A DNA stretch of 64,000 nucleotides, from positions 26,825,643-26,889,642 of the forward strand of contig NC_064761.1 in NCBI RefSeq assembly GCF_011397635.1, given 5' to 3'. The position numbers and the translations under genes are program-made. The first letter of the stretch is position 1. Each line of letters begins with the position of its first letter. A model generated the notes under the pieces. It had not been told where the DNA came from and did no database searches. It saw only the letters and a program-made list of their open reading frames with translations. Positions 24,501 to 36,416 of the stretch are shown here, piece by piece. This stretch comes from Epinephelus fuscoguttatus. Taxonomy: Eukaryota > Chordata > Actinopteri > Perciformes > Serranidae.

Positions 24501-26229
24501 AACTGCTTTTGTTGGTCTCTTGGGTGCAGCAGAAAAAAAATGGAAACACAACACAGACATAAAACAGCCTCTCACAAACTCGTTAGCAAACACCTACCCA
24601 CACCCCCATAGTGGATATGAGGCTCTAAACTTTGTCTCAATAACATACAGCAGTCTAGAATGGACAAGTCATTTCAAGTATCAAGTTTTTCCAGTGCATA
24701 CCCAAATGTATGAAAACATAAAACAAAAGAGATTTTTGGAGGAACAGTTTATTCATTCGTATTTACAAGGCAGAACCGATCATGGAGATCTAAAGAACTT
24801 CAGAATAAATGATGGATCCTCTTTCCCATTTGAATCTGAGCAAACATTTTACAGCAGACAAATGGCAGGCAAATAATTTGTAATAATATAAATATTGTGC
24901 TTTTATCGTCAAAATGAACATTTCGGTTTTTGGAAAGGTCATATCAGCCGTTTCTATGCAAACCTTGCTTACAATATTGGGTGCGACTTGATAAACCGAA
25001 CCTATAAACTACAATAACTACAGATGAAAAGGCTACACTTTACATTCTTTTACTTCTACTACTTTACTTCTGGATTTCTTTAAATCATTTGGTTCAAAAA
25101 TAGGCACTCAGTACAGCAAGCAAACCTCAAAGTTGAACCCTGTCTTTAACATTCCTGCACCAGAAAGGCAAAAGAACTGAAGTGGGATGGCACTTTAGGA
25201 ACAGACATTACATGAGTCCTAGTTTCTGTTCCAAAGGAGCATAAACATGTTCATGCTTTACGAAGAGCTACATGACCGCGTGACCTCAGTAATGCTACTT
25301 AACAACAACGCAGAATACACTTTAGAAGAACTTTTCTCCTCTTAAAAATAATCCAGTTGTGCAAAGAAAAAAAAGGCAGGCAGGTGATACAATTATGAAT
25401 TACTTTACAAAAATAAAAGTTCTTCCTTCTCTGCCCTCCTGCTACTGTGAGTTGAAGAGATGGAAGACACAAGAAAATCAACTTAACCCAAGAATCGTCC
25501 AATCCATAATGCAATTAGGGTGTTTGACAAATGTTTAAACTTCTGTTAAATGGGAGTGTGCTAACATTGTCCCAAATATTCAATAGATAAAGCCACACTA
25601 AGAAAAAAAAACATGAGGGGATGTCACACCGCTGAAATGGAAATCACAAACTCCACATAAGCTACATAAACTTTATGCTTCTGAAATTTCCTTTCTTAGG
25701 ACGCTGTATACTTCATCAAGTTAGTCGCAGAACATGTTTTCACAATCTGAGCAAATGTTCCCATATGAAACAAATCAGTAAGAATTATAGATATGCACAG
25801 TTAATCAAATTAAAGTACAATTATTTGTACAAAGTTTGTGTATTAATTATGGCCACTTTGATACAATTCCCTTAAAAAAGCAATGTATGGACTCAGATAG
25901 AAGTAATACCTCCCAATCGTCACTTATGACCCATCAGAAGTGTTGGGAGGTGTATTTTTCTGCAGAGACTCTGCCTGCACTTTCTTATTTCTGTGTTCGG
26001 GATATTTGTGGGTGTGTAGCCACCAGGTACCAGACCATAAGCAGCAGTCGTTCAAGAGACACAGTGCCAAAAAAACACAAATATGGCGAGACGAAACACT
26101 GACTAGAGTCAATCTGGGTTGGCTTTTACTTTAACTTTCGACTTCCCGCATAGTATAGCCTACCTTTAAATGTTCTATGACATCTAAGTGGCCATAACCA
26201 TGTTACATAAAATAAACATTATATTTTCA

Positions 26230-26231
<2 letters not shown>
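21541..26231. other. No gene seen
   Basis: Spacer between nmrk2 and atcay (which transcribe in the same direction, atcay upstream). The open frames, the longest at 24481-24876, show no family similarity I recognise and no consistent splice context. A G-rich motif is listed separately. The right part could hold a long atcay 3'UTR. Confidence 0.4.
22502..22524 (+). other. G-quadruplex-type motif
   Basis: Four G-runs (3, 5, 5, 3) separated by TC, TC and TCA satisfy the G3+N1-7 quadruplex pattern. The tract arises from a short GGGTC-type tandem repeat. Confidence 0.6.

Positions 26232-26266
<35 letters not shown>
26232..26266. repeat. (TA)n microsatellite
   Basis: About 17 TA units. Confidence 0.95.
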
Positions 26267-26270
<4 letters not shown>

Positions 26271-28449
26271 ATTCTTAAAGATTTTCTCATATGGGCGTTC
26301 CAGGCCACAAAATGCAAATGTTCATGTTCCTGTATTTTCAACGCACAAGATGACTGAGGCACATCATAAACACAAGGTACAGTACAGATGTTAGTACATT
26401 TTGACATTTCCGAAATGTCAGTACAGCAAAAGAGAGAGAGCTCAAGAAGGCCTAGGATACAGCAGGTATGAGGCAAATAATAATAATAATTATAAAGATG
26501 AAGGAATTTGATGCATTGTAATTTATATCTAACACACATTATATTCACACGAGCCAGCGTGAATATTCATGTGTGCATGGTCAGGTGGTCACACACTGAC
26601 CCAAGATCAGTATCTGCTACATCAATAATGTTGCTGTGAAACATCTGTGGTCAAGTGTTAAATCTTACATAACATATTTACACATCACTGGCGTCAGGCA
26701 AAAAGCTTTTATCTCCAGTTGTCAGATTTTCGGAATTGTTGATGCAAATTTTGGCCTTTTTTCTGAGTTCATTTAGTATATTTAATTTATTATTAACCAA
26801 AAGCACAATTTTGGAAAATGAAAGCCATCTTCCATGAAATTAAGTTTAAACATCCACAATTGGAGTTACAGTTGTGTCGCCCAACATTGCCACAGTCAAA
26901 CGTCTTTCTTTAATGTCCCAGTCTATTTGTGTTGCATTATACGTTTCTGTCAACGTCCTGGTCTTCCAAAGCCTCATGATGACGTAATTATACAATAAGA
27001 GTGATACAACAGGTCCGACCACACAGCAGGTTAATGAATCGATGAACCCAACAATAGTTTCCACAGAGACACACTTCCTTTAACAGAGGGCCGACTTCCA
27101 TCGTACATTTTCAAGTTGCAGTATGAAACCATCTGGCAGAGAAAGAGAAGGGGTTCCACGTAGAGGGATTAATGAGGCGGAGCATTTACCGTCTTGACGG
27201 CACAAATCATCGGTTGGATGTTGGTTAAAGACGGAAGCACATAGACTTGTTGGACCCACTGCTTTGTACGGTGATAAAACCAAGGGTTCATGCTCCATAC
27301 GTCTGTCACACACTGCGTGAAGAAGAGAAGATGGTTGTGGATGATGAAGGCATGACAGGACAATGAAAACATTTTGCTGCTCTTGTATCATGATCAAATA
27401 AAACTCATGCAGTTAAAAGAAATATGTACATTGTCTCAGTCTGACCCTTTTAAGAGATAAAACAAACTAGAACCCAAATGCCTTCATTACCAATATAACT
27501 GTGTTTAAAAATGTGTTAGTTTGTAAATGAAAAAAGGAGATATTACATGATTCTAAAAGTTCATCCCTTGTTTTAATTAACCTCTGAAAGTGAGGAAAGT
27601 AAACAAACAGGCCAGTTTGGTCTGTCTGGGCCTTTAAGATCCATGTGTTCAATTGGTCTTGCCTAAATACAGTTATAAGAAACTGTACTTTGTAGCTAAA
27701 ATCAGTCCAAGACTGAAGCTTACATTAAAATGGACAGGACCTCGCAAAATAAAAGCAAAAGGAGCACTGCTGAGAAAAAAAGGGCACTCGAGGGAAGCTA
27801 CTCCAAGAAGTGGAAAAACAAGTCCCTGTTACGACCAAGTATCAGTGTAAAGATCTGCAAACTAAAGGCAGATACCCCCTCTGACAAAGGAGGCCTATCA
27901 ACTGAAAGAATGTGCGTCTGAATGTAAATGTACCGAGACACCCTGCACGAATAACAACAAATCCTTCTCCCACATTCATGCTGTCTGCTCCACTTCCCAA
28001 CAATAGACAGAGCACATCGGCTGAGCTCTCTCTCCACAGGCCACTATGCTCATGTAAATGTGATGAATGTCTCTGCAATACAGCAGATGCACATAATTAT
28101 CATTACCTTTAACTGTTGCACACTGTTTCTTTGTTATTTATGATTTGTTACCCACATTCCCATGGCCTTTGACTCAGCAAATATTTACAGTACACTCAAA
28201 TATTCTGCTTGTTTTGTTTCTGTTTAAGAAAGAACTAAGCTGAAACAAATGGATCCCAACTCAGTAGCTCCAGAAGAAGGATTTAAAAGTAATGTTTCAA
28301 GCACACCACCTCCTCAGACTTGTGATAAAAAAATAAACCACCATCTCAAATACCCACGATGCACATACAAGCAAATACCTGACATTGATTATTAGGTTTT
28401 AAATGGAATAAATACCCGATTGCTTAAAAACTGCATGACATGACTGCAT

Positions 28450-28543
28450 TCTGTTTCTGGAATTTCTCAATTATGGGATCAGTAAAGGTGTATCTTATCT
28501 TATCTTATCTTATCTTATCTTATCTTATCTTATCTTATCTTAT
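28450..28543 (+). mobile_element. Retroelement-like tail with (TTATC)n pentanucleotide repeat
   Basis: TTTCTCAATTATGGGATCAG, then TAAAGGTG and about ten TTATC units (28491-28543), resembles the '...GGGATCAATAAAG' 3' ends of teleost non-LTR elements with simple-repeat tails. Confidence 0.55.
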
Positions 28544-28756
28544 TCACATAAGAACATATTTTGATTTCTTGACAGAAAGTGTAAACACTGAGTACATGTA
28601 CTGAAATATTTGACACTGGTTTTAATCTGTCCTTTGTACTGAAATATAAAAAAACTACTTAGACATCTGTGTGGAGATGTAATGGGTTATGTGGTGAATC
28701 TATTTCAAAGCACGGAGCCACATCTGGGCCCTTACAAGAAATACAACAGTGTTTTT

Positions 28757-28762
28757 TTTATT
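28757..28762 (-). terminator. atcay: Candidate polyadenylation signal after atcay
   Basis: AATAAA in minus orientation lies about 30 nt beyond the atcay stop codon. If used, the 3'UTR would be very short. A possible splice donor (AAG|GTAATA) overlaps the same place, so a spliced or longer 3'UTR is equally possible. Confidence 0.3.
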
Positions 28763-28789
28763 ACCTTCGGCTGTGAAGCTCTGTCCTTC

Positions 28790-29026
28790 TCATAATCCTT
28801 GATCTACAATCATCGACTTCGGCCTGAAATGAAAGATTAAAAAACTTTTAAAAAGTTGGAGGGATGACACCTTACCAATAACTAATGAAGTGAAATGTCC
28901 GATGTAAAAATATGATTTTAAAATCCAGGTTGGGTCAGTACCTCTCTGACTTTTTAATTGGCTCCTGTGGGACTGACTGCTGCTGCTCCTGCTGTCTGTG
29001 CTCCTGCTCCATCCTACACACAAACA

Positions 29027-29079
<53 letters not shown>

Positions 29080-29189
29080 ATTGCAGGCATTTTGGGTGAT
29101 GCCCAGTTACTGTAGAATTTAAAGGCAGCGCATTAAAATTCAGCTTTAGTGCTTAAAGACAATTCATTATGTGTGATTCTGTACGAGCA

Positions 29190-29231
<42 letters not shown>

Positions 29232-32200
29232 GAGTGAATAGTCTTATCAACTGTATTTTACCTTTCCCTCCGTGCTTTAATCCTCTCCTCGTCAAATCTG
29301 AAAATGAGAAACACTGTTATATCCTCCAGTAAATCCAAGTTCTTTTAAAGGACTACAGCACTAATCTCGTTTTACTTTCATTCAGAGACATTAGGTGTCA
29401 CATTAGACTTGTTCTCCGCCAGATTTACAGGAATAATGATTCCCAGGAGTAGCTGCTGCCTGCAGGCTGGGATCAGTGTGCTACAGCTCGTTTTCTCCAT
29501 CTAGTGTTCAGAGATACTTACTGCACCACACACTCAGGAACATGGACGTGCTCCATGGGGACGATCTCTGCCAGCTCATCCAGGCTGTGGACGTACTGGA
29601 TCTTATTCATGAACTTCACACTGCAGAGGACAACAGCAACACAACCAAAGTTACAGTCACTGCATCACTGATGTCACAGTAACAAAATGATTAGAAGCAT
29701 GGTCTTGTCCTCATCATTTCCCTGTGATCACTACTTCAAAAAGCATTTTAAGTTGTGCACCAACTTTTGTAGATTCCCCAGTCAGAAACATAATTGTTCA
29801 GCTGTTGGTGTGTGTGTTTACCTGATAAAAGGCCTTGATATAGCCAGGACGGTGCGTATGAACCAGGTGGGATGAGCGATTACCAAAGACTTCAGGTTTT
29901 TCCTCAGTCTACCACAAAGCAAATAACAAGTCAATTCAGTTCTGTTATTGTTTGCAAAAAATATAAAACTATTAAATTGATAACTAAGAGGAGGTTATTT
30001 CTAAACAGAGTCAAGCTGCAAATTTAGCCTCTGAGTCATCCTCATTACCGACTGACAGGAAGTGACAACTTCGATTAACCGTCCCTTTGTATCTGTCACT
30101 ATCAATGTCATGCATTTCTGTATGCTAATGGTGAAGAGCGCTCAGCAGATAAATATAGCACAGAGGGCCTAATTCATATTTCAGTTCAGGAAAGTAAGTT
30201 TTAAAAGGCTGCATGCGAAATTCAGAACGTAGGAGTGGTCTGGAGATGGTCCAAAACATGGAGGTGGCTGAGCCAGCTGCTGGCAACAAACAGTGCTAAC
30301 TCCATGAACAGCACTAAAACAACAGCAACAGTATTAACCAGGGAGGAACCAAAGGGTGAGTGCTACGCTTCCACACCAACAGCACCCCAGTTTCTGCAGT
30401 AATTGCTGTATGAACGCAGTGCAAAGTGAGCCAGTGGAATACACACATGCACGCATGGCCAAAGTGGCTACAACAACAAACCACAGAGAAGCTCAGATTA
30501 CAACACACACAGAAGGAGTATGACTTAATTCTCTGCTTAGGATGCCATCACTCCACTATTTCTTTACATAGGAAACAGTGCTTTGCCTCTATATTAATGC
30601 TCTGAATGTTGCACAAAGAACCTTTAATATTAATCACAATCATAGTCAATATGTTGGAGTAGTTTCTCATAGTTTCCCACCTTCTGTCAATCATTTGGTA
30701 ACATTTCTTCAGCCAGCTGATCCCAGGCATCTTACTCCGAGGAGTGGCTCCATTCATGTAGATGATCAGGTAATCTTCAGCCACAAGCATCTCCAGGCTG
30801 CTCACTACGTACCTGGAGGAGTGAGACAGCATCATGGGCAGACATCATTTGACAGAGCCATGTTACTTTCCTACCAGATATGATAATAATGGTTACTCTG
30901 ACTTAGGGCTCGGTGCTCGGTTTGTATATTCAGTAATTCATCCATGCACATTATCAAAACCTGAACGTGAAAACTAAAAGTCACTCACAGGAAGAGGTTT
31001 TCCATGATGTAGTGGTAGTCTGGACAGCTGCTGTCAGGCAGGTAACACGCAGAGAAAACAATGATGGCATTGAGGCCCTCGCCATAATAACCTGATGGGA
31101 GAGAGATTCATTGAACGGACTGTAACATCAGCTTAGTAGGTATGCTGATTCTTTAACATGAATGCTGGTCTTCTCAGGAGTTTGCCCCTTTTAATATAAT
31201 GTTTTTAAGGCTGTAATTTTGGTATAATACTGGCAACCATCTTCCAAAGTGATCTGATTGATCTCTCTCATGTCACTGACCTCCGTGTGTGATGACCCGG
31301 AGGTAAGGTCTGATGACCTGCATGTCAATACGATGCTCCTGTTCTCCAATGATCACAGTCCTCCAGAGGCGTCCGTTGTTAGCATTTCCCTCCCCATCCA
31401 CATCTCCTGAACCATCAGCTGGACCTGCTTTGGCTGAGGCCACCGGTGTGTCATCTGGAAGGACACAGAGCAGAGTTTGTTCTTAATTCAGCACTGAAAT
31501 ATGTACTACACTGGACAGGTTCCAGTAAAACTTATTGTCTATATATTGTGTGCGAGCTCCTTTCAAATAGGGTTTTGGTTCAGTATTTGAATTAGGATTA
31601 CATTTAGATTTGGCAAAACTACAATTACGTTTTGTGTTACTGTCTGAGAATAAAGACTGACATTTATTCAGGATTAAGACTCAGGTTTGTGGTGAAATTT
31701 TACATTAGTTTTAAGTTAGATATTCCAACTTCAGTCAGTTGTAGATACACTTATTAGGACTATTTTCAGATTGTAAGACCAAAGTGGGTGTTGACTCGGA
31801 GAGGGTTAAAATATATAAACATAGTAAGAAAAAAAAGTTATATGTACAGTACTGTTAAAGTTGGTTAAAAGTGCTTTATATTTAAAAAAAAAAAAAACAA
31901 CAAAAAACTAAAATACTAAAAGAGCAAAGTAAACAAATAAAAACATAAAATATTAGGACTGAAAAAAAGTTGTATCTGCAAGCTTCAGTAGCCTATGTAA
32001 AAACTGATAGATATTATAAAAGATATTCCATCAATATTCATATGAACAATTACTGCATTTAAACTGAGCATAAATCAGCATAATCATACTGCTAGTTTTT
32101 AAAGGTGAGTGTTATGGTTTAGCACAGGTATAATAAAGGAGTTATAACAGTCAACAGTCAGGTGTGTTTTTAACCACTTACCCTCCCACTCCAGCTCGTT

Positions 32201-35200
32201 GCCATTGGTGATGAACTCCAGTGAGTCTGTCTCATCAGGCGTATCGATGTCGTCGACGTTGATGTCCAGGTCATCCGGTGTATCCAGGAAGTCATCTGAT
32301 AGCAAAGAGCCCTCGCTTTGGTCCAGGGAAAGATTCATCTCTGGGGCAACCAGTGTGCGCCGTTTGCGGTGGGTGGAGGACATTCCGCCGCCACCTCCTC
32401 CTCCAGGTGGGCTCACATTCAGGGAGTTAGGAGGAGCTGCAGCAAGACAGATCAGAGAAGTTAACTGGTGTCAGAAAGCAGGGTTATTATGGTTGACCAG
32501 TCAGTGACCCTCCACTCCCCAGAGTTACTTACAGGCTCTGTCGTCTGTGAGACCACAAGAGGGATCCATGTCTCCGTACTCTGGTAGTGGTCTGGAGGGA
32601 AACACATATTAATGACTTTTACTGGGTCTTAACTAATAAAAAAAGCAACCTAAATTTTGGCTAATAAGTAGATTTGACTTAAAGGAACAATATGTAGTGT
32701 TACCAGCTCACCCTTTTCCCCCTTTAAGGGCGGTGGCCTTGTGGGTAACCTGTGAGGGTGTGACGTGTGCTTCATGGTGTGTGTGTGTATAAACGGAAGC
32801 AGCTCTCTCAAGGTGTCATGGTGAAGACGGCAGGTAGCAAAGAGTGTTGATAATCAGCAGAATTAAGTCTATAAGCTTAGGGCTACTGTTAAACCTAATA
32901 AGAAGGCCACGTTTATGGTATCCTTCCTTCTGCAGGGTGGTCCGGACCGCTGGAAGCTAGTTACCAGCTAATAACGAGCAAAGCTAATTTAATGTTAATA
33001 AGCCAGCGTGTTCCAAACTATGGTCTGGAGCCAGTAAACCGTCACAAAGAGAGAGTAGGATTTTAGTGGCATCTAGAGATGGAGATTGCAGATTACAATC
33101 AGCTGAAACTTCTCCCATGTGCCAAGCATGAACTTCCTGTTGGGATTCCGTCAATGTTCATTGTTCAGGAGGTTTTTAGCAGGAGCCGAATTACCCACAG
33201 AGGTCTCTTCCTCTCCAAAATGAATGGACTAGGTGATTTAAAACCCTGAATAAATCAGTTTCACTTACAAATCAGTGTTTCTCTGATGCTGCTCTGCTCA
33301 TTGCAGACAGGCCGCCAGCCCAGCATCTGCTAATGTGTGCTCACTGATAACTCAAGATCCAGACATTCAGAGGGTTTTCTCCAGGAGCCAAATTATTCAC
33401 AGAGGTCTCATTCTCTTCAAAAATAATGGACCCAGTGATTTAAACCGATAAAATGACTGAATAAAGCAAATTCACGTAGAAAAATAATTGTTTTTCTGAT
33501 GCGGCTCATTATAGAGGGGCTGCTACACAAAAATGCGAATGGCCTTTTATAGAGCCAGTGTGTGATTTGCCCCTTCTGCGCTACTGCAGAAACATGGCAG
33601 TGCAACGTGGCGGACTCCATGGACAACAAACCACTTCTTATGTAGATATTTAACAGCTCATTCTTATTTTCAGGTGATGATACAACAAAGAAATCACAAA
33701 TATTGTATCGTATTCCATTTTTGCCAATATATCCCCCTACATCCCACACACCTGACCTTTAACCTTGGTTGTGTTTCTGCTGTCTGTCCTAGTAGTCTCT
33801 AACTATAGCCTCACAATTACATGTAACACTGTGATTAGGATGGTGTTCAATGGACCAGTAGAGGCGTGTGTGTTGTCACTGATCTGGCTAAGCACTAAAA
33901 AGAGGAGAAAGCAGAAGAGGATAGAGATGGTAATTAACTTCTCTCTGGGGAGAGATGAAGATTACAGGGCTGCCAGGCAGGGCGTGAGAGGGGAGGAGAA
34001 AGGGAGGTGGGAGAAACAGAGGAGAAATAAGGAGAAATAAAAGATATAGAATGAGTGAAAGAGAAAGAAGAGATTCAGCTCTCTGTCCCTTTTAGCCGCT
34101 TGTTATTTACTGTTAACACCTTGTGCAGAAGGAGGAGCGAACAGGAGGTCAAAATCCTGCTCTGCATATGTTTGTGCAGCATGTGCCCATCTGTGTGTTT
34201 ATTTGCAAGTAGGCAAAACAATGCGCATTGGGACAGAAGTGTTTTTTGCATGTTAGCAACAACACCCAGTGCAACCAGAGACCTGGAATCAGGGTTGTAC
34301 AACTACAGGATTCAGACACAAGAGATGCAGAGAGCTACAGCGCAGTGTTGTTCAGCAGAGACGAGTTTTAGCTGCATTCCTGTGACAGCCAACTGCCTCA
34401 TCCTCCCATCTTGAGGAGGAAAGTGTGCGCTCCTCCTGAGCCAACAATACTGGCTTTAGCCCAGAGAAACATGCACCGATGAATGATCCGACCCTCTTCC
34501 CCTGGGGACCCCTGCGGTGATTACTAGTCTAACGCTTCCTTTGTCAGAAATGGAGCCAAATCTATACACAGATTTTGTCTTTTAACAGAAGCAAGATAAT
34601 CTCCTTTGTTCATGTTCATGGCTGCATTGTCATTCAGCTATAAACAGCGATATCAGGAGGAATCGATGATGCTTACCTTCTGGAAGCAGCACAGGGCTGC
34701 TGTTGTCAAATCCAATTCAAATGAGCTTTATAACCTCACACACCTTAATGTTTGGTTTGCTTACTCATTCCCTGTCTTCTCAGCTGAAGCAGAGCATCTC
34801 TAAGAGGCTGCCCTGATAATCCACTTGCTGCTGGCTGCTCCTGCGTCTGTGTCTGTCTCTAACCAAAACCTGCCACCATTTTCCTGGCGATGCTGTGTTG
34901 TTGATCAGTGACTGCTGTTGCGTCACATGACGTAGCCTAAGACCATTTACAGACAGAGCTGCACCTGCTCCCTGGCTTCCTGCCTCCCAATCGGGCAGAG
35001 GAAGAGGGGGAGGAGGGAGGAGGATGGAGACAGAAGGAGGGAGCGCAGCACTGATTGTTCTGCCCTGCTCTTTTTCTGCCCATCAAGCTCTGCATCTCAG
35101 ACTCTGAACACTTAGATCCCCAAATTTTTAAAGCTTTCTGTTGCCATCCTTCATTTATTGTTCTCTCTGTTTCTTTTTCTTACTGTGAACAGAAATTAAA

Positions 35201-36393
35201 TGTCAATCTGTGCTCAATCCCTAACATAATAATCAATAAAACCTTCAGTTACAATAGCAAAATATTTAGCTCTACTGTTGCTCAGACAGTAGAACATAAA
35301 AAGATAAGGCTATAATTACAATGAGTATGTTTTTATAAGATTAAAAAGTGTCAGTGTTACAAAAATGACTACTATAAACAGCACGGCTTCTAAATCCACC
35401 CAGCATTGGAAGCAATATGGTGCAGATGGCCCATAAGGAAACCCTGTTTGGCGATTAATCCATAATTTACTGCACAATTAATTCTAAAAAAATTAGCCAT
35501 TCAGTCATAAATTAAAATATAATTCATATTCATCAGCACACACAAACACAAGAGTATGCCCTATAGCTACAGGCTCACACACAGCTCTAAGACACTGTGA
35601 GGTGACAGTGCTAACCACGCCACCGTGCAGCCCTAATTTAAGACATGAACTTTAAAAAGAAAGCTGTATTCATAGAGCCATATGTATTAGAAAATTATGA
35701 ACAACCAAAGAGCTGCTAGAACAATGACAAAGAAGCCTTATTAAGTTTGTATAATACATTCATTCATTCATTTTTTCCGTAATTGCTTGTCCTGATACAG
35801 GGTCGTGGATATGCTGGAGCCTATCCCAGCTGTCACTGGGCGAGAGGATGGGTACACCCAGAACAGGTCGCCAGACTATCACAGGGCTGACACAAAGATT
35901 TACAATTTAAAGTAACCAATTAACCTAACATACATGTCTTTTGGTTGTGGGAGGAAGCTGGAGCATCTGGAGAGGACATGTAAACTCGGCAGAGAGGGAC
36001 CCGGCAGGCTGGTGGATTCGAACCTCAGACCCTCTTGATGTGAGGCAACAGTACTAATCACTGTACCACTGTGCCAACCAGTATGAAAGACTGTTTAAAA
36101 TATATCACTTAGTCCGAGCTTGTCAGTTTACTCAATGATAGAAAAGGCGTCCCTTAAGGAAGAAGGTTGGGAACCACTGCTCTAAAAATGCCATAATGAC
36201 AGCTTTTTGCTGAGCTGTCTCATAGTTATCCACGTCCAGCATCAAACAGTTGTCTATATCTGACTTCAAAAGGACATTTCATTGATGATAAACAGTAGAA
36301 AGTAAAAGGATCCCACCTGGGGAAGTCTTCATCCTGCCACTCGTCTTTCACTTCCAAGTTCTCCATTCGTAGAGTTGCCTCTGTGGTGCCCAT
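28790..36393 (-). CDS. atcay: Caytaxin (BNIP2/BCH-domain protein), complete, 11 coding exons
   Basis: Neuronal BNIP-2 family protein; the human gene is mutated in Cayman ataxia, and the protein binds kinesin light chain and glutaminase. Coding exons (descending): 36393-36317, 32591-32533, 32436-32182, 31454-31281, 31091-30989, 30812-30681, 29908-29822, 29620-29522, 29297-29262, 29013-28942, 28823-28790. Total 1128 nt, 375 aa, against 371 in human. It starts [12 protein letters not shown]. An acidic block with [18 protein letters not shown] and the kinesin light chain motif ELEWED (about 126-131) follow. The BCH/CRAL-TRIO-like domain runs from [15 protein letters not shown] (about 158) through [23 protein letters not shown] to AISRPFIS. 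The C-terminus is a short Glu/Gln-rich tail ending [11 protein letters not shown], unlike the human tail. Residues 57-63 are seven glycines. Fish may have two atcay copies, so an a/b suffix cannot be assigned. Confidence 0.93.
29031..29076. repeat. (CA)n repeat at the atcay exon 10 acceptor
   Basis: About 23 CA units on the plus strand. In the atcay transcript this is a (UG)n tract ending only 17 nt before the exon 10 acceptor at 29014. Confidence 0.95.
29186..29232. repeat. TA-rich repeat in atcay intron 9
   Basis: Alternating TA with two interruptions that form TATATATG / CATATATA arms, so it can fold on itself. It lies about 30 nt below the exon 9 donor. Confidence 0.85.
32680..33762. mobile_element. 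Teleost MITE-family element in atcay coding intron 1
   Basis: The left end is TTAAAGGAACAATATGTAG; the reverse complement of the right end is TTAAAGGTCAGGTGTGTGGG. Internal blocks (TTTTAGTGGCATCTAGAGAT, TATAGAGCCAGTGTG, CTACTGCAGAAACATGGCAG, ATGTAGATATTTAACAGCTC) match a repeat family I know to be common in teleosts and also recur at 11.36-12.11 kb. No coding capacity. Exact boundaries and target duplication were not resolved. Confidence 0.6.
35756..36078 (-). mobile_element. tRNA-derived SINE, minus orientation
   Basis: Read on the minus strand it starts GGCACAGTGGTACAGTG with an A-box-like GATTAGTACTG, and has a good B box GGTTCGAATCC. It runs through a body with TGGGATAGGCTCCAGC-like sequence and ends in (ATG/AATG)n at 35756-35773. 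It is the same family as 44574-44924, in the opposite direction, and sits in atcay coding intron 1. Confidence 0.75.
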
Positions 36394-36416
36394 CCCTCAG
36401 AGAGGAGAGCCGGGGC

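Noticed and set aside
24481-24876. 131-codon plus-strand open frame between nmrk2 and atcay
   Set aside because: No recognisable domain, no supporting splice sites, and ordinary AT-rich composition.
28491-28543. Regular TTATC repeats considered as a CRISPR-like array
   Set aside because: Pure pentanucleotide satellite with no spacers, in a vertebrate genome.
36160-36185. GGTTGGGAACCACTGCTCTA resembling the right end of a hAT MITE like that at 1.07-1.34 kb
   Set aside because: No matching left end or octamer duplication was found nearby, so it is at most a solo fragment.
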